From: Ignavibacteriota bacterium
Lineage (GTDB): Bacteria > Bacteroidota > Ignavibacteria > UBA10030
NCBI GenBank assembly: GCA_022616555.1
Contig: JAKEEG010000007.1
Location: 1-64,000 of the forward strand
Reading direction: 5' to 3'
Length of the DNA stretch: 64,000 nucleotides
Below the pieces are notes generated by a model. The model had not been told where the DNA came from and did no database searches. It saw only the letters and a program-made list of their open reading frames with translations. Made by a program: the position numbers and the translations under genes. Below, piece after piece: positions 18,750 through 27,821 of the stretch (the first letter of the stretch is position 1; every line of letters begins with the position of its first letter).

Positions 18750-19319
18750 ATGGACAGAATTCAAGGAGCAGTGCTGCACAAACCGTTTAGTCTTGCAGAA
18801 GGAAAATCGCTTGCACAAGCTTTTTGGATCATGACCTTTGCATTGTTGACCGGAATTGGGGCGCAAATACAGATTCCTCACCAGCCTGTTCCGTACACGT
18901 TTCAAACATTTGTCGTATTGTTAGCTGGAGCAACGCTCGGCCCGCGCAATGGGTTTTTGAGCATGATGGCATACATTGCTTTAGGGATGATCGGGTTGCC
19001 CCTGTTCTCGGGCGGTGGGTTTGGGCTTGCGAGAATTCTTGGTCCTACGGGGGGATACCTGATTGCTTTCCCCATTGCAGCATTTGTTATTGGGTATCTT
19101 TTGACGAAACGAGAAGGATATATTTGGACGCTTGTCTCAATGTTTATCGGTCTGCTAATAATTTTTACATTGGGAACAATTCAACTCAATCTTGTCCTTA
19201 TCAAAGATTGGAGTAATGCCTTTGGCGCTGGTTTTTTGATCTTTTCGTGGTGGGATGTTTTGAAGTTGTTTGCCGCAACGACAATTTATCATCAAATGGC
19301 AAAAAGGATACGAAGATAA
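18750..19319 (+). CDS. bioY: Biotin transporter BioY (ECF S component)
   Basis: Membrane substrate-binding component for biotin uptake. The 189-residue protein has about six hydrophobic helices. It carries the BioY features VPYTFQTFVVLLAGATLGPRNG, YIALGMIGLPLFSGGGFG and LGPTGGYLIAFP. The ATG at 18750 with GGAG 7 bases upstream is preferred to an in-frame TTG at 18738. No bioM/bioN energising genes lie nearby, so it works alone or with a shared ECF module encoded elsewhere. Confidence 0.93.
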   Translation: MDRIQGAVLHKPFSLAEGKSLAQAFWIMTFALLTGIGAQIQIPHQPVPYTFQTFVVLLAGATLGPRNGFLSMMAYIALGMIGLPLFSGGGFGLARILGPTGGYLIAFPIAAFVIGYLLTKREGYIWTLVSMFIGLLIIFTLGTIQLNLVLIKDWSNAFGAGFLIFSWWDVLKLFAATTIYHQMAKRIRR

Positions 19320-19337
19320 GCTAATGTAAATTATCAC

Positions 19338-19374
19338 AAACAGAAAACCCGACGTTACGTCGGGTTTTCTGTTT
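19338..19374. terminator. Bidirectional terminator
   Basis: Seventeen-base perfect arms (AAACAGAAAACCCGACG and its complement) with a 3-base loop, flanked by A and T runs, lie between convergent bioY and the arsC-like gene. Confidence 0.9.
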
Positions 19375-19792
19375 TTACGACGGAGGGAAGAAATTCCTTG
19401 ACTCGTTCTTCAAGGGACTTCATGGTCGTTCGAAAAGCCTCAAGGCGTTCCTCGTGAGAAGAGCCGATGAAGCTCGGGTCTGGTGTGCTCCAATGCAGTT
19501 GCTTCTTTGCGCCGGGGAAGAAGGGGCATTCCTGATGGGCATCGTCGCAAACGGTAATAACGTAATCGAACGATTGTCCCTCGAACTGGCTCATCGCTTT
19601 GGACCACTGTTTACTGATGTCGATCCCATGCTCCCTCATCGTCTCGACTGCATCCGGATGCACAATTCCGGCGGGATGCGTGCCGGCGCTGTGGACTTCC
19701 AACGCGTTTCCACCATGATGACGCAGCAGCCCCTCTGTAATTTGACTGCGCGCAGAATTACCTGTGCAAAGAACAAGAATTTTTATGGGCAT
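19355..19792 (-). CDS. arsC: Arsenate reductase, thioredoxin-coupled ArsC / low-MW phosphatase fold
   Basis: Predicted cytosolic arsenate reductase. The 145-residue product starts MPIKILVLCTGNSARSQ, with the P-loop Cys of the LMW-PTP fold. The region TVCDDAHQECPFFPGA supplies the two further cysteines used in the thioredoxin-linked cascade. The ATG at 19792 is chosen because the preceding seven codons are not conserved in type. The C-terminus overlaps the terminator. No arsR or arsenite exporter is adjacent. A tyrosine phosphatase role is less likely given the Cys pair. Confidence 0.85.
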   Translation of the reverse strand: MPIKILVLCTGNSARSQITEGLLRHHGGNALEVHSAGTHPAGIVHPDAVETMREHGIDISKQWSKAMSQFEGQSFDYVITVCDDAHQECPFFPGAKKQLHWSTPDPSFIGSSHEERLEAFRTTMKSLEERVKEFLPSVVKTENPT

Positions 19793-19815
19793 AAGAGATT
19801 TAGAAGAGTGCAAAA

Positions 19816-20484
19816 TTAGATTTTTAGATATTTATCCCATCGTCGAAACAATTCTGCCGTTGCCTTTAGGTCCCCAAGACAATATTCGGCTATCTCACGA
19901 AACCGCTTCTCGTTCCACAAAGTTCCAAGGTCTAACCCGGTAATACCGTGTGACTTCGGACTTTCGATGCCGAATGCCTTACAGTAGAAGTCGAGATTGA
20001 ATTTTCGTACTGCGCCGTAAAATGTGAATTGCTCCAATAAATCGCAATGAATTGAGGCATCGTACCGGTAAGGAAGAAGATTGCGCTTCGGCTGTATTTC
20101 CAGGATTGCAGACCGCATGTGCAGGAAAGGGCAATCGAATCCTCTACCGTTAAAGGTGATAATTTGTTCGTACTTTGTTATATCTTCCCAAAACTGGGCG
20201 ACGATTTCCTTCTCTGTTCCCGAAAGGTAATGCACCATTTCGCTCTCGGAAAATGTATCGACCCGGCCATCGGATTGGAATAAAATCTTTCCGCGTTCGG
20301 TATCCGGATTGTACATGCCGATGGCAATGATTTGTGCCGTTGTCGGGTAGAGATTGAGCTTCAGGAGGGCATCGGTCTTTTCCTCTTCCGTTTTGGCGAA
20401 ACGAAACAAGTAGTCCTTTTGCGTTTCATCAAACGTGTCGAGTGGAAAGGAAAGCGTCTCGATATCCAGAACGACGCGGGCCAT
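19816..20484 (-). CDS. Predicted 3'-5' exonuclease, RNase H-like (DEDD) fold
   Basis: A 222-residue DnaQ-like nuclease of the family related to the PolB exonuclease domain or YprB. Exo I is VLDIETLSF (DxE). Exo II is ITFNGRGFDCPFLHMRS. The last acidic motif is YCLGDLKATAELFRRW. Its substrate in vivo is unknown. Its start overlaps the stop of the AI-2E-type gene (TAATG), so translation is probably coupled. Confidence 0.85.
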   Translation of the reverse strand: MARVVLDIETLSFPLDTFDETQKDYLFRFAKTEEEKTDALLKLNLYPTTAQIIAIGMYNPDTERGKILFQSDGRVDTFSESEMVHYLSGTEKEIVAQFWEDITKYEQIITFNGRGFDCPFLHMRSAILEIQPKRNLLPYRYDASIHCDLLEQFTFYGAVRKFNLDFYCKAFGIESPKSHGITGLDLGTLWNEKRFREIAEYCLGDLKATAELFRRWDKYLKI

Positions 20485-21527
20485 TAAGCGGTAATTCGAT
20501 AGTGTTTAAGTCCCCAGTAGGTTTCTTTTGCAGAGACTTTAAGAATCGTAGCGATTGGAACCGCCAGCAGCATTCCGCCGATTCCCATTAGCTGCCCCCC
20601 GACGAAGAGAACAGCAAACACGGTAACGGGATGCATGTCCACCATTTTGGAAAATGCCAAAGGCTGAATGACAAAATTATCCAGTATCCGTACAATGATT
20701 GTTACAGTAAGAATGGGGATCAACAAATTAAAGTTGCCGTTTTGTGTGACTGAGATGACGGTGGGGGGTATTGTGCTGAGGATTATTCCTAGATAAGGAA
20801 CGAGATCAGCCACCCCGGCGGCAATTCCCAACGGCACGACGTGGTTGAGTCCGATAATCCAATACCCGATAATGCTCAGCATGCAAACGATGACGGCGTC
20901 GAGGATCAACCCCCGCAGATATCCCTTGAGGTCTCTCCGAATTTTGTGTAGTACGTTTAGTGTCATTTCAAAATATTTGTTGGGCACGCGCTCGATGAGT
21001 TTTTTCAACGCGATGTCGCCTTGAGCGAGAATAAACATCGCAACGAGGGAGATGAGAACGAGAGTCAATGAGGCGGAGGCGATATCTTCTCCGGCAGATT
21101 CGAGAGCAGATTCGACGCTGAAGAGGATGCCGACAATCTCACTGCCGACGCTTTGCGCGTTGATGAACGGTATGTTTTCTGCAAGTCCTACGGTTGTTGT
21201 CCAGATTTCCTGTTCAAATGGATACCGCTTGAACTGTTCGTAAAAGCCCGCCGCTCGTTGTACGAGCTCAGGAGCAGCTTCCGCAACAACAAGGTACAGA
21301 GTACCAGCAAGCGGGACAAAAATTGCGACAAGGGCAAAGCCCCGGCGCATGCCGGCGCGTATCTCCAGATATTTCATGATGGGCTTGAGGATAAAAGCGA
21401 GGAGGCCGGAAAAAATCAGAATCCACATCGCCGTGGGGAAGAGCAAGGCGAGAGCAAACCCAATGACAATAAACGAGAGCAGGATGGAAATTTTAAGAAG
21501 GGGACGGTTGGACGGCGGCGCATGCAT
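20484..21527 (-). CDS. AI-2E transporter family (TqsA/PerM-like) membrane protein
   Basis: A 347-residue polytopic protein with about seven or eight hydrophobic segments in the UPF0118 family. The N-terminus has paired helices (ILLSFIVIGFALALLF, MWILIFSGLLAFILKP). The C-half shows YWIIGLNHVVPLGIAAGVADLVPYLG-like sequence and VDMHPVTVFAVLFVGGQLMG, both typical. Members export quorum signals or ions, and the substrate here is not predictable. It sits between recX and the exonuclease on the minus strand. Confidence 0.88.
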   Translation of the reverse strand: MHAPPSNRPLLKISILLSFIVIGFALALLFPTAMWILIFSGLLAFILKPIMKYLEIRAGMRRGFALVAIFVPLAGTLYLVVAEAAPELVQRAAGFYEQFKRYPFEQEIWTTTVGLAENIPFINAQSVGSEIVGILFSVESALESAGEDIASASLTLVLISLVAMFILAQGDIALKKLIERVPNKYFEMTLNVLHKIRRDLKGYLRGLILDAVIVCMLSIIGYWIIGLNHVVPLGIAAGVADLVPYLGIILSTIPPTVISVTQNGNFNLLIPILTVTIIVRILDNFVIQPLAFSKMVDMHPVTVFAVLFVGGQLMGIGGMLLAVPIATILKVSAKETYWGLKHYRITA

Positions 21528-21530
21528 ACG

Positions 21531-22190
21531 TTATGCAGCGCGCCCCTCGGTAGCGCGAGAAAAAACCGTACGAACGGTTTTTGTCGCAATGTCGCTCGAA
21601 AAACCGCGGCGTAAGAGGTATTCAAATAGCCGTCGCTTGCGTTTTGCGGGTTCAAGGTTCGCGAACGAAGAACGCGCATGAGTTAGCCGCTTGCTGGCGA
21701 GTTCTTCCGCGGCGCGTTGCTGGTCTTCGTCGGTGACGATTTCGTGCAGCACGCGCTCGATGATATTCGGTGCGATGCCTCTGCCCATCAGTTGCTGGCG
21801 CAGCAGGGCGGTACCGGTAGGTTTTCGTTTGAGTCTATCGCGTACAAATATTCTCGCGAACTCATTATCGTTGATCATCTCTTTTTTCTGAAGATGAGCA
21901 GCGACTTTACGAGCCAGCTCTACCGCAAATCCCTTTTTCCGGAGATGGGTAACAACTTCTTTTGTCGTGCGCGGGCGATAGGAAAGATAATTCACCGCGA
22001 TTTGTTGCGCACGGTACATGCCTTCACTTGTGATAATCTGCTCGACTTTCTCGTTATCGAGCGTATCGCCGACGTGAAGCGAGAATTTCAGCAATACCTC
22101 GTCGCTGACGTCGAACCCGAAGGAGCCGTCCACGTGCACACCGTAGAGCGGCTTCTTATTCTTCTTCCGTGTAATTTTTGTGATGATCAC
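21531..22190 (-). CDS. recX: Regulatory protein RecX
   Basis: Modulates RecA filament growth. The 219-residue protein has an N-terminal extension (KITRKKNKKPLYGVHVDGSF) and the tandem three-helix RecX repeats. The conserved YRPRTTKEVVTHLRKKGF near residue 70 and RDRLKRKPTGTALLRQQL are visible. It uses a GTG start two bases after the recA stop, the standard recA-recX arrangement. Confidence 0.93.
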   Translation of the reverse strand: MIITKITRKKNKKPLYGVHVDGSFGFDVSDEVLLKFSLHVGDTLDNEKVEQIITSEGMYRAQQIAVNYLSYRPRTTKEVVTHLRKKGFAVELARKVAAHLQKKEMINDNEFARIFVRDRLKRKPTGTALLRQQLMGRGIAPNIIERVLHEIVTDEDQQRAAEELASKRLTHARSSFANLEPAKRKRRLFEYLLRRGFSSDIATKTVRTVFSRATEGRAA

Positions 22191-22192
22191 GG

Positions 22193-23266
22193 TTAAGACG
22201 ATTTTGAAGCCCGTTTTGCTGGCGATGGTTGTTCAGTTTTCGGAGCGGGCGCAGGTTCGCCGGAGAGTCCGAGCTTTTGCCGCAGGGTCTTGTCAATCTC
22301 CTGTGCGGTTTTCGGGTTGGCTTGCAGGAACGCCTTGACGGCGTCTCTTCCCTGGCCGACTCTCTCGTCTCCATACGAAAACCACGAGCCGCTCTTGGCA
22401 ATAATGCTATTTTCGACAGCGGCGTCAATCAAGTCTCCGAGTTTTGAAATACCTTCGTTATAGAGCACGTCGAACTGTGCTTCCCGGAACGGGGGGGCGA
22501 CCTTGTTTTTGACAACCTTTACACGCGTGCGGTTACCGATGACGTTCTGTCCATCTTTAATAGCTTCGATACGGCGGACATCCAGCCGGACGGATGCGTA
22601 GAATTTCAAAGCATTGCCGCCGGTAGTCGTTTCAGGGTTGCCGAACATCACGCCAATTTTCATACGCAATTGGTTTGTGAAGACAACGCACGTTTTCGAT
22701 TTGCTGATGGCGGCTGTGAGTTTCCGGAGTGCTTGCGACATCAAACGCGCCATCACGCCCATGGAGGGGTCTCCCATTTCCCCCTCGATTTCAGCGCGGG
22801 GGGTTAATGCGGCTACGGAATCGATGACAATCACGTCTAGCGCGTTGCTGCGGACAAGCGTCTCAACGATTTCTAAAGCTTGCTCACCGTACTCGGGTTG
22901 CGAGAGCAGTAAATTATTAACATCCACACCTAATTTTTTTGCGTAGGCGATATCGAGCGCATGCTCGGTATCGACGAATGCCGCTACCCCGCCGTTGCGC
23001 TGAGCTTCAGCGATGACGTGCAAGCAGATCGTCGTTTTGCCGGATGATTCAGGCCCGAAGATTTCCAGCACGCGGCCGCGCGGAAAGCCGCCGATGCCTA
23101 ATGCGGCATCGAGAGAGATCGAGCCTGTGGAAATAGCGTCGATCTTGGCAATGGGGCCTTCCGTCAGCTTCATAATGGCGCCCTTGCCGTGCTGTTTTTC
23201 GATCTGGTCGATGGCGATTTTCAGCGCCTGCACTCGCGCTTCTTTATTATTTGTCGTGTCTGTCAT
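22193..23266 (-). CDS. recA: Recombinase RecA
   Basis: ATP-dependent strand-exchange protein and SOS coprotease. The 357-residue protein contains Walker [20 protein letters not shown], Walker [22 protein letters not shown], loop L1 [20 protein letters not shown] and the L2 region [16 protein letters not shown]. The C-terminus is an acidic/Pro-rich tail. I see no LexA gene or obvious LexA box nearby. RecA could in principle act on the prophage repressor module of this window. Confidence 0.98.
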   Translation of the reverse strand: MTDTTNNKEARVQALKIAIDQIEKQHGKGAIMKLTEGPIAKIDAISTGSISLDAALGIGGFPRGRVLEIFGPESSGKTTICLHVIAEAQRNGGVAAFVDTEHALDIAYAKKLGVDVNNLLLSQPEYGEQALEIVETLVRSNALDVIVIDSVAALTPRAEIEGEMGDPSMGVMARLMSQALRKLTAAISKSKTCVVFTNQLRMKIGVMFGNPETTTGGNALKFYASVRLDVRRIEAIKDGQNVIGNRTRVKVVKNKVAPPFREAQFDVLYNEGISKLGDLIDAAVENSIIAKSGSWFSYGDERVGQGRDAVKAFLQANPKTAQEIDKTLRQKLGLSGEPAPAPKTEQPSPAKRASKSS

Positions 23267-23278
23267 GGGAGATTCTAT

Positions 23279-23845
23279 TTATAACGGTTTGAGTGGAATT
23301 GATTTCACCACGGAATATTCTGAACCTGACGGATGAAGAGTACTGCGCATCACGAGAAGTTCAGCGCACAAGAAGTTCGTGGGGTCAAAAGTAAGCTTTT
23401 TTAGTTTCTCTGTCAAGCGCTGAATGTTGCGCGTACTTTTTACTCTGCCGAGTGTGATGTGAGGATGAAAGGCTCGCCCTTCTCTCGCGAATCCAAACTG
23501 CTCACAGATTTTTTCCACGGACTGTTGAAGCGAGATGAGAACGTCATTTGTATTTGTGCCAACCCACACCACACGAGGCTTATCCACATCCGGGAATGCT
23601 CCGACTCCTTGGTAGACGAGTTCGAAGGCTGGATGGCGAGCAGCATCGACGCTCAATGCAGCCATAAGCTTTTCAAGGACTTGAAGCTCAACGTTGCCTA
23701 AAAACTTTAAGGTGATGTGGAATTTGCCGGGCAATTCCCACCTCACATCAGCATGCCCTTGCTGTAATTCTTGTTGTACTCGGCTGATTTTTTCTCTAAG
23801 GACGTCTGAGGCGGGGAGCGCTATAAAAGAGCGAATGGAGGACAT
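23279..23845 (-). CDS. thpR: RNA 2',3'-cyclic phosphodiesterase ThpR
   Basis: Small 2H phosphoesterase that opens 2',3'-cyclic phosphates. In the 188 residues both catalytic HxTx motifs are present: FHITLKFLGNV near residue 42 and FHPHITLGRVKS near residue 128. It lies 12 bp upstream of recA in the same direction, downstream of cinA; cinA-thpR-recA is a common order. Confidence 0.93.
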   Translation of the reverse strand: MSSIRSFIALPASDVLREKISRVQQELQQGHADVRWELPGKFHITLKFLGNVELQVLEKLMAALSVDAARHPAFELVYQGVGAFPDVDKPRVVWVGTNTNDVLISLQQSVEKICEQFGFAREGRAFHPHITLGRVKSTRNIQRLTEKLKKLTFDPTNFLCAELLVMRSTLHPSGSEYSVVKSIPLKPL

Positions 23846-23888
23846 ACAACATCAATACTGAAGAATTCAGAAAAAGACAAACGTTTCT

Positions 23889-25142
23889 TTAAATGCTTAT
23901 TTTCAGCAGTTTTCTTCTCAATAGATCTAATGCGGCCTGCGCTGTTCGTTCCTTTACGCGGCGGCGGTCGTTCACAAAAGTAAACTTCAGGGCCAGTGTT
24001 TCATGTCTATCTGAATATCCAATCCACACCAAGCCTACCGGTTTTTCTGGAGTTCCGCCCGTGGGTCCGGCAATCCCAGTTGTGGAAATACCGATGTCAA
24101 CATTGGACTTCGTTCTCACTCCCAATGCCATTGCTTCGGCGACTTCACGGCTTACCGCTCCGTGTTGCTGTATAAATGAGAGTGGAACGCTTAACTCAGC
24201 CAACTTGGACTCATTACTATAGGTAACTATCCCACGCTCGAAATAACTTGAACTGCCGGGCACATCCGTAATTCTATCAGCAATAAGCCCGCCTGTGCAA
24301 GACTCGGCTACCGCAATCTTTAACTTTCGCTCAGTCAGTAGCTTACCGACGACATGTTCTAATTCTTCTTCACCCGCAGCATAAATATATTTTTCTGCAT
24401 TTGCTCTGATCTTGCGCTCAACCTCTCTAATGGCAGCTTCAGCTCTATCAATAGATGTCTCTTTTACCGTAATTCGCAGCCTGACTCCTAAGAAACTAGG
24501 AAGGTAGGCGAGAGAAATCTTTGAATTTTGCGGAAAAAGGCTTTCCACGCTCCCAATTTTATCGGCAAGGTATGACTCTGGAATTCCCGTTGTTTTGAGC
24601 GTCCTATGCCTAATGACAAGCCCGTGAACATGTTCGGTAAAATACGGAACAACGAAATTCTCCATCATTCCTTTCATTTCAGAGGGCACCCCCGGCATCA
24701 CGATGAAATATTTGCCTTTGCGGTTAAAGAAATATCCGGGAGCCGTTCCGAAGGCATTCTGGATCACCGTACAGCCGCGGGGGACAAGCGCTTGCCCCTC
24801 ATTAATCTTTGTTACTTCCAATCCCCGTCGACCGAAAAGCTGTTTAATGTTCTGTAATGCCGCTGTGTCAAGCACTAAATCGGTTTTGAAAAATTTACAC
24901 ACCACCGCACGAGTGATGTCGTCATGCGTAGGTCCCAACCCGCCGGTTGTAAGGACAATGTCGCTTCGATCGAGGGCCTGCTGGAAAGAGGAAAGGATCG
25001 CTTGTTCTGAATCGCCAATCGTGGTCATGCGAGCGACATCGATACCGACGCCGTTGAGCTGCTCTGCAATAAACGCCTGATTCGAGTTAATGACCTGCCC
25101 GATGAGGAGCTCATCGCCGATACTAACAATTTCAGCCTGCAT
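23889..25142 (-). CDS. cinA: CinA family nicotinamide-nucleotide amidase
   Basis: Two-domain enzyme of the pyridine nucleotide cycle. The N-terminal MoCF-like domain (residues about 1-170) carries VSIGDELLIGQVINSNQAFIAEQL and LTTGGLGPTHDDITR. The C-terminal PncC amidohydrolase domain (about 255-415) carries KIAVAESCTGGLIADRITDVPGSS and GIAGPTGGTPEKPVGLVW. The 417-residue length is standard. Only two bases separate it from pgpA. Confidence 0.95.
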   Translation of the reverse strand: MQAEIVSIGDELLIGQVINSNQAFIAEQLNGVGIDVARMTTIGDSEQAILSSFQQALDRSDIVLTTGGLGPTHDDITRAVVCKFFKTDLVLDTAALQNIKQLFGRRGLEVTKINEGQALVPRGCTVIQNAFGTAPGYFFNRKGKYFIVMPGVPSEMKGMMENFVVPYFTEHVHGLVIRHRTLKTTGIPESYLADKIGSVESLFPQNSKISLAYLPSFLGVRLRITVKETSIDRAEAAIREVERKIRANAEKYIYAAGEEELEHVVGKLLTERKLKIAVAESCTGGLIADRITDVPGSSSYFERGIVTYSNESKLAELSVPLSFIQQHGAVSREVAEAMALGVRTKSNVDIGISTTGIAGPTGGTPEKPVGLVWIGYSDRHETLALKFTFVNDRRRVKERTAQAALDLLRRKLLKISI

Positions 25143-25144
25143 AG

Positions 25145-25708
25145 TTATTCAATTCCGGTGAAAGCGTGTAGGAGGTGTACGAGGAGATGAACGGCTATGA
25201 CTGTATAGACGCCTGCGACGACGTCGTCTAACATGATACCTAAGCCGCCATGGAGATTATCGAATTTTCGGGCAGGGTAAGGCTTAACGATATCAAATAT
25301 CCGAAAAATAAAAAACGCTAACGAAATGGCAACAAGGTCTTTCGGCAACAAGAGGAGGGCGATCCACATCCCGACAACTTCGTCGATGGTTACCTCGGCA
25401 GGGTCGTGCCCGTAGCGCTTCTCCATCAATGCGGATGCTTTGACGCCGAGGAAAAAGGTTACGACAATTGCGGGAAGTATTACCCACAGCGCCTCGAAGC
25501 CCGGGATAGAATAATAAAGGGCAAGACCTACAACACTGCCTATTGTCCCAGAGGCAATCGGCGAGAAGCCAGAATACAACCCCGAGGCGAATAGCTTCAC
25601 CAGCCAGTGTACTTCAGGCCGTGTCGCTGAGAGAGCGGGCGCGCCTGCCTGACCGGCAGGCAGGTCCGCTTGAATGCTACTGTTCGGATTCACGGATTCG
25701 GAAGGCAA
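25145..25708 (-). CDS. pgpA: Phosphatidylglycerophosphatase A
   Basis: Dephosphorylates phosphatidylglycerol phosphate in the membrane. The conserved part begins near residue 35: LFASGLYSGFSPIASGTIGSVVG, then a hydrophobic stretch, then EVTIDEVVGMWIALLLLP and FRIFDIVKPYPARKFDNLHGGLGIMLDDVVAG. The first 30 residues are weakly supported. The longest frame starts at a TTG at 25708 inside pgsA, and a GTG at 25693 is an alternative. A palindromic repeat (25644-25664) encodes the LPAGQAGAP stretch in this N-terminus, so the true start may be later. It follows pgsA, the enzyme of the preceding step. Confidence 0.88.
   Translation of the reverse strand: MPSESVNPNSSIQADLPAGQAGAPALSATRPEVHWLVKLFASGLYSGFSPIASGTIGSVVGLALYYSIPGFEALWVILPAIVVTFFLGVKASALMEKRYGHDPAEVTIDEVVGMWIALLLLPKDLVAISLAFFIFRIFDIVKPYPARKFDNLHGGLGIMLDDVVAGVYTVIAVHLLVHLLHAFTGIE
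25644..25664. repeat. CCTGCC/GGCAGG palindromic repeat inside pgpA
   Basis: CCTGCCTG and its inverted partner flank an ACCG centre (21 bases). The element encodes the LPAGQAG peptide and lies before the conserved enzyme domain. Confidence 0.75.
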
Positions 25709-26309
25709 AGGAGTAAAGTTCCCGGATGGTTTTCCAGTTATCGATAATATACATGATGCCGGTCCAGAGCGTGAAGAGAGCGATTACGACCATCAGCGAG
25801 TAGAGTAACGAATAGTCTAACAGCATTTCTATCGCCGAGGCGTAATTTGCTTTGAAGAATCCGATATCGCGCGCAACATAGAGAAAGAGAATGTAGAAAA
25901 TCGCGATAAACTGCATGAACGTTTTCGTTTTGGCGAGCTTGGATGTATCGAACGCCTTTCCTTTCAGCTCGGAGTAGGTGCGAAAGAATGTCACCAAAAT
26001 ATCCCGGCCGATAATGACCCAGACCGTCCAACCGGGTACCAAATCGAGATAGATGAACGCAACGAGCGTTGCAGAGGTGACGACCTTATCTGCGAGCGGG
26101 TCGAAAAATTTTCCCCAGCGGCTTACGTACCCCCACCGGCGTGCCACCCAGCCGTCGTACCAGTCTGTGAGCAAAGCGATAAAGAAAACGAGTAGCGAGA
26201 GCTGCCTGAGTACAGCATCTGAGGAAAACAAAAAGGCGAGGAAGACCGGCGTGAGGACGATCCTCAAGAGTGTGAGTTGGTTCGGAGGGGAAAATGTAAA
26301 GCTCATCAT
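25677..26309 (-). CDS. pgsA: CDP-diacylglycerol-glycerol-3-phosphate 3-phosphatidyltransferase
   Basis: Membrane enzyme that makes phosphatidylglycerol phosphate. In the 210 residues the CDP-alcohol phosphotransferase signature is complete: TDWYDGWVARRWGYVSRWGKFFDPLADKV near residue 42 (DxxDG..AR...G...D...D). Four or more hydrophobic helices follow. It overlaps pgpA by up to 32 bases. The two form a phosphatidylglycerol synthesis unit. Confidence 0.94.
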   Translation of the reverse strand: MMSFTFSPPNQLTLLRIVLTPVFLAFLFSSDAVLRQLSLLVFFIALLTDWYDGWVARRWGYVSRWGKFFDPLADKVVTSATLVAFIYLDLVPGWTVWVIIGRDILVTFFRTYSELKGKAFDTSKLAKTKTFMQFIAIFYILFLYVARDIGFFKANYASAIEMLLDYSLLYSLMVVIALFTLWTGIMYIIDNWKTIRELYSFAFRIRESEQ

Positions 26310-26388
26310 ACGCCGATTCGTGCAAGTCTGATGAACATCAATGAGTGATGTTTCTTACTTAATCTAACAGTTTTTAGCGGAAATAAAA

Positions 26389-26411
26389 AATCCCGCTCTG
26401 TGAACGGGATT
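26389..26411 (-). terminator. Terminator of rpmB
   Basis: AATCCCG and CGGGATT pair with a 9-base loop. On the minus strand the stem is followed by TTTTTTATTT. It lies 30 bp past the rpmB stop. Confidence 0.75.
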
Positions 26412-26440
26412 CTTGGTGAGGCGTATCAACAATGTTGGCG

Positions 26441-26635
26441 TTATGCTGCTTTTCGGATTTTTCCCGATTTGATGCAATTCGTGCAGACCTGAATGCGCCT
26501 CACGGTGCCGCCTTCAAGAATCACACGGACTTTCTGTAAATTCGGAAGAAAACGCCGCGGGCTGCGGTTGTGAGCGTGGCTCACGTGGTTCCCCGCCATC
26601 GGTTTTTTGCCGCAAACTTCACACATACGTGCCAT
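26441..26635 (-). CDS. rpmB: 50S ribosomal protein L28
   Basis: A 64-residue large-subunit protein. It begins [20 protein letters not shown] and ends [14 protein letters not shown]. The two CxxC pairs form the zinc-binding (C+) version. The ATG at 26635 is preferred over one five codons upstream because L28 normally starts at this motif. It is divergent from tsaD and transcribed alone. Confidence 0.95.
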   Translation of the reverse strand: MARMCEVCGKKPMAGNHVSHAHNRSPRRFLPNLQKVRVILEGGTVRRIQVCTNCIKSGKIRKAA

Positions 26636-26811
26636 CGAAAATCTCTCCAAGAATCTAAATTGTCGAAATTGAACTCACATAATATAGCAAGAAAAACGGA
26701 CAGAGGCAAGGCGGTTTTTATCATTTCTATGACTATCTTCCGCATTGCAGAAGCCCGTTTTTTTGGTTATCATTTCATAGAGACGATGATGGCATCGTCT
26801 CTATCTACTTT

Positions 26812-27819
26812 ATGACAATCCTTGGAATCGAAACATCCTGTGATGAAACATCTGCGGCGGTATTACGCGATGGGGTGTTGCTGTCGAACATCACCACGTC
26901 TCAGCTCTTTCACTCGCAGTATGGGGGCGTGGTACCGGAGCTTGCCTCCCGCGCCCATCAACGGTTGATTGTACCGATCGTCGAGGAGGCGCTGAAAAAA
27001 GCGGGAGTAAACAAGAGCGAGCTTGATGCCGTTGCCGCAGTGTACGGTCCGGGACTGATTGGTGCAATTCTGGTTGGATTGAGCTTCGGGAAAGCCCTTG
27101 CGATGGGATTGCAGATTCCGTTCGTGGGCGTCAACCACATGGAAGCGCACATTCTATCGAACCTCATCGAAGACCCGAAGCCTGAATTTCCGTTTATTAA
27201 TTTGACTGTCTCCGGCGGACACACGCAACTCGTGCTCGTGAAACACCCGCTCGACTACGAAATGCTTGGTGAAACGAAAGATGACGCCGCAGGTGAGGCG
27301 TTCGACAAAGTTGCGAAAATGTTGGGTATCGGATATCCCGGCGGACCGATGGTGGATAAGCTTGCCGCACAAGGCGACCCGAAGTATGTCGATTTTCCGC
27401 GTCCCTATCTGGACGAGAATTCGTTGGAGTTTAGTTTCAGCGGGTTGAAAACATCCGTTCTGTACCATCTTCGGAAAATCCAATTTGACCCTGCCAAGCA
27501 GAACGGCGCTCTGGTGCAAAATCTCTGCGCGAGTTTTCAGGCGTCAGTGGTGGATGTGCTTATTCATAAACTGATTATGGCGGCAAAAAAATATCGCGTC
27601 CGTGATATTGCCGTTGCCGGCGGTGTCGCGGCAAACAGTGAATTGCGCCGAAGGCTTCTTGAGCGCGCAAAAAAAGAAGGCCTTCGCTTGTTTATACCGA
27701 AGTTTGAATACTGCACTGATAACGGCGCGATGGTCGCGATGGCGGGATATCTCAAAATGGTTGAAGGGAGAACCTCGGACTTGGAACTAACCGCAGAACC
27801 GAATTTAGAGCTGCAATAA
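26812..27819 (+). CDS. tsaD: tRNA N6-adenosine threonylcarbamoyltransferase TsaD
   Basis: Transfers threonylcarbamoyl to A37 of ANN-decoding tRNAs, with TsaB and TsaE. In the 335-residue sequence the ASKHA fold starts with ILGIETSCDETSAAVL. The metal site is NHMEAH near residue 108, with SGGHTQLVLV and GEAFDKVAKMLGIGYPGGP following, and VAGGVAANSELRR near the C-terminus. It opens a rightward run with trpA two bases downstream. Confidence 0.97.
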   Translation: MTILGIETSCDETSAAVLRDGVLLSNITTSQLFHSQYGGVVPELASRAHQRLIVPIVEEALKKAGVNKSELDAVAAVYGPGLIGAILVGLSFGKALAMGLQIPFVGVNHMEAHILSNLIEDPKPEFPFINLTVSGGHTQLVLVKHPLDYEMLGETKDDAAGEAFDKVAKMLGIGYPGGPMVDKLAAQGDPKYVDFPRPYLDENSLEFSFSGLKTSVLYHLRKIQFDPAKQNGALVQNLCASFQASVVDVLIHKLIMAAKKYRVRDIAVAGGVAANSELRRRLLERAKKEGLRLFIPKFEYCTDNGAMVAMAGYLKMVEGRTSDLELTAEPNLELQ

Positions 27820-27821
27820 TA

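Noticed and set aside
19355-19792. Protein tyrosine phosphatase
   Set aside because: The extra Cys pair in TVCDDAHQECP fits thioredoxin-linked arsenate reductase better.
22193-23266. Rightward frames over recA and recX
   Set aside because: They are antisense shadows without domain similarity.
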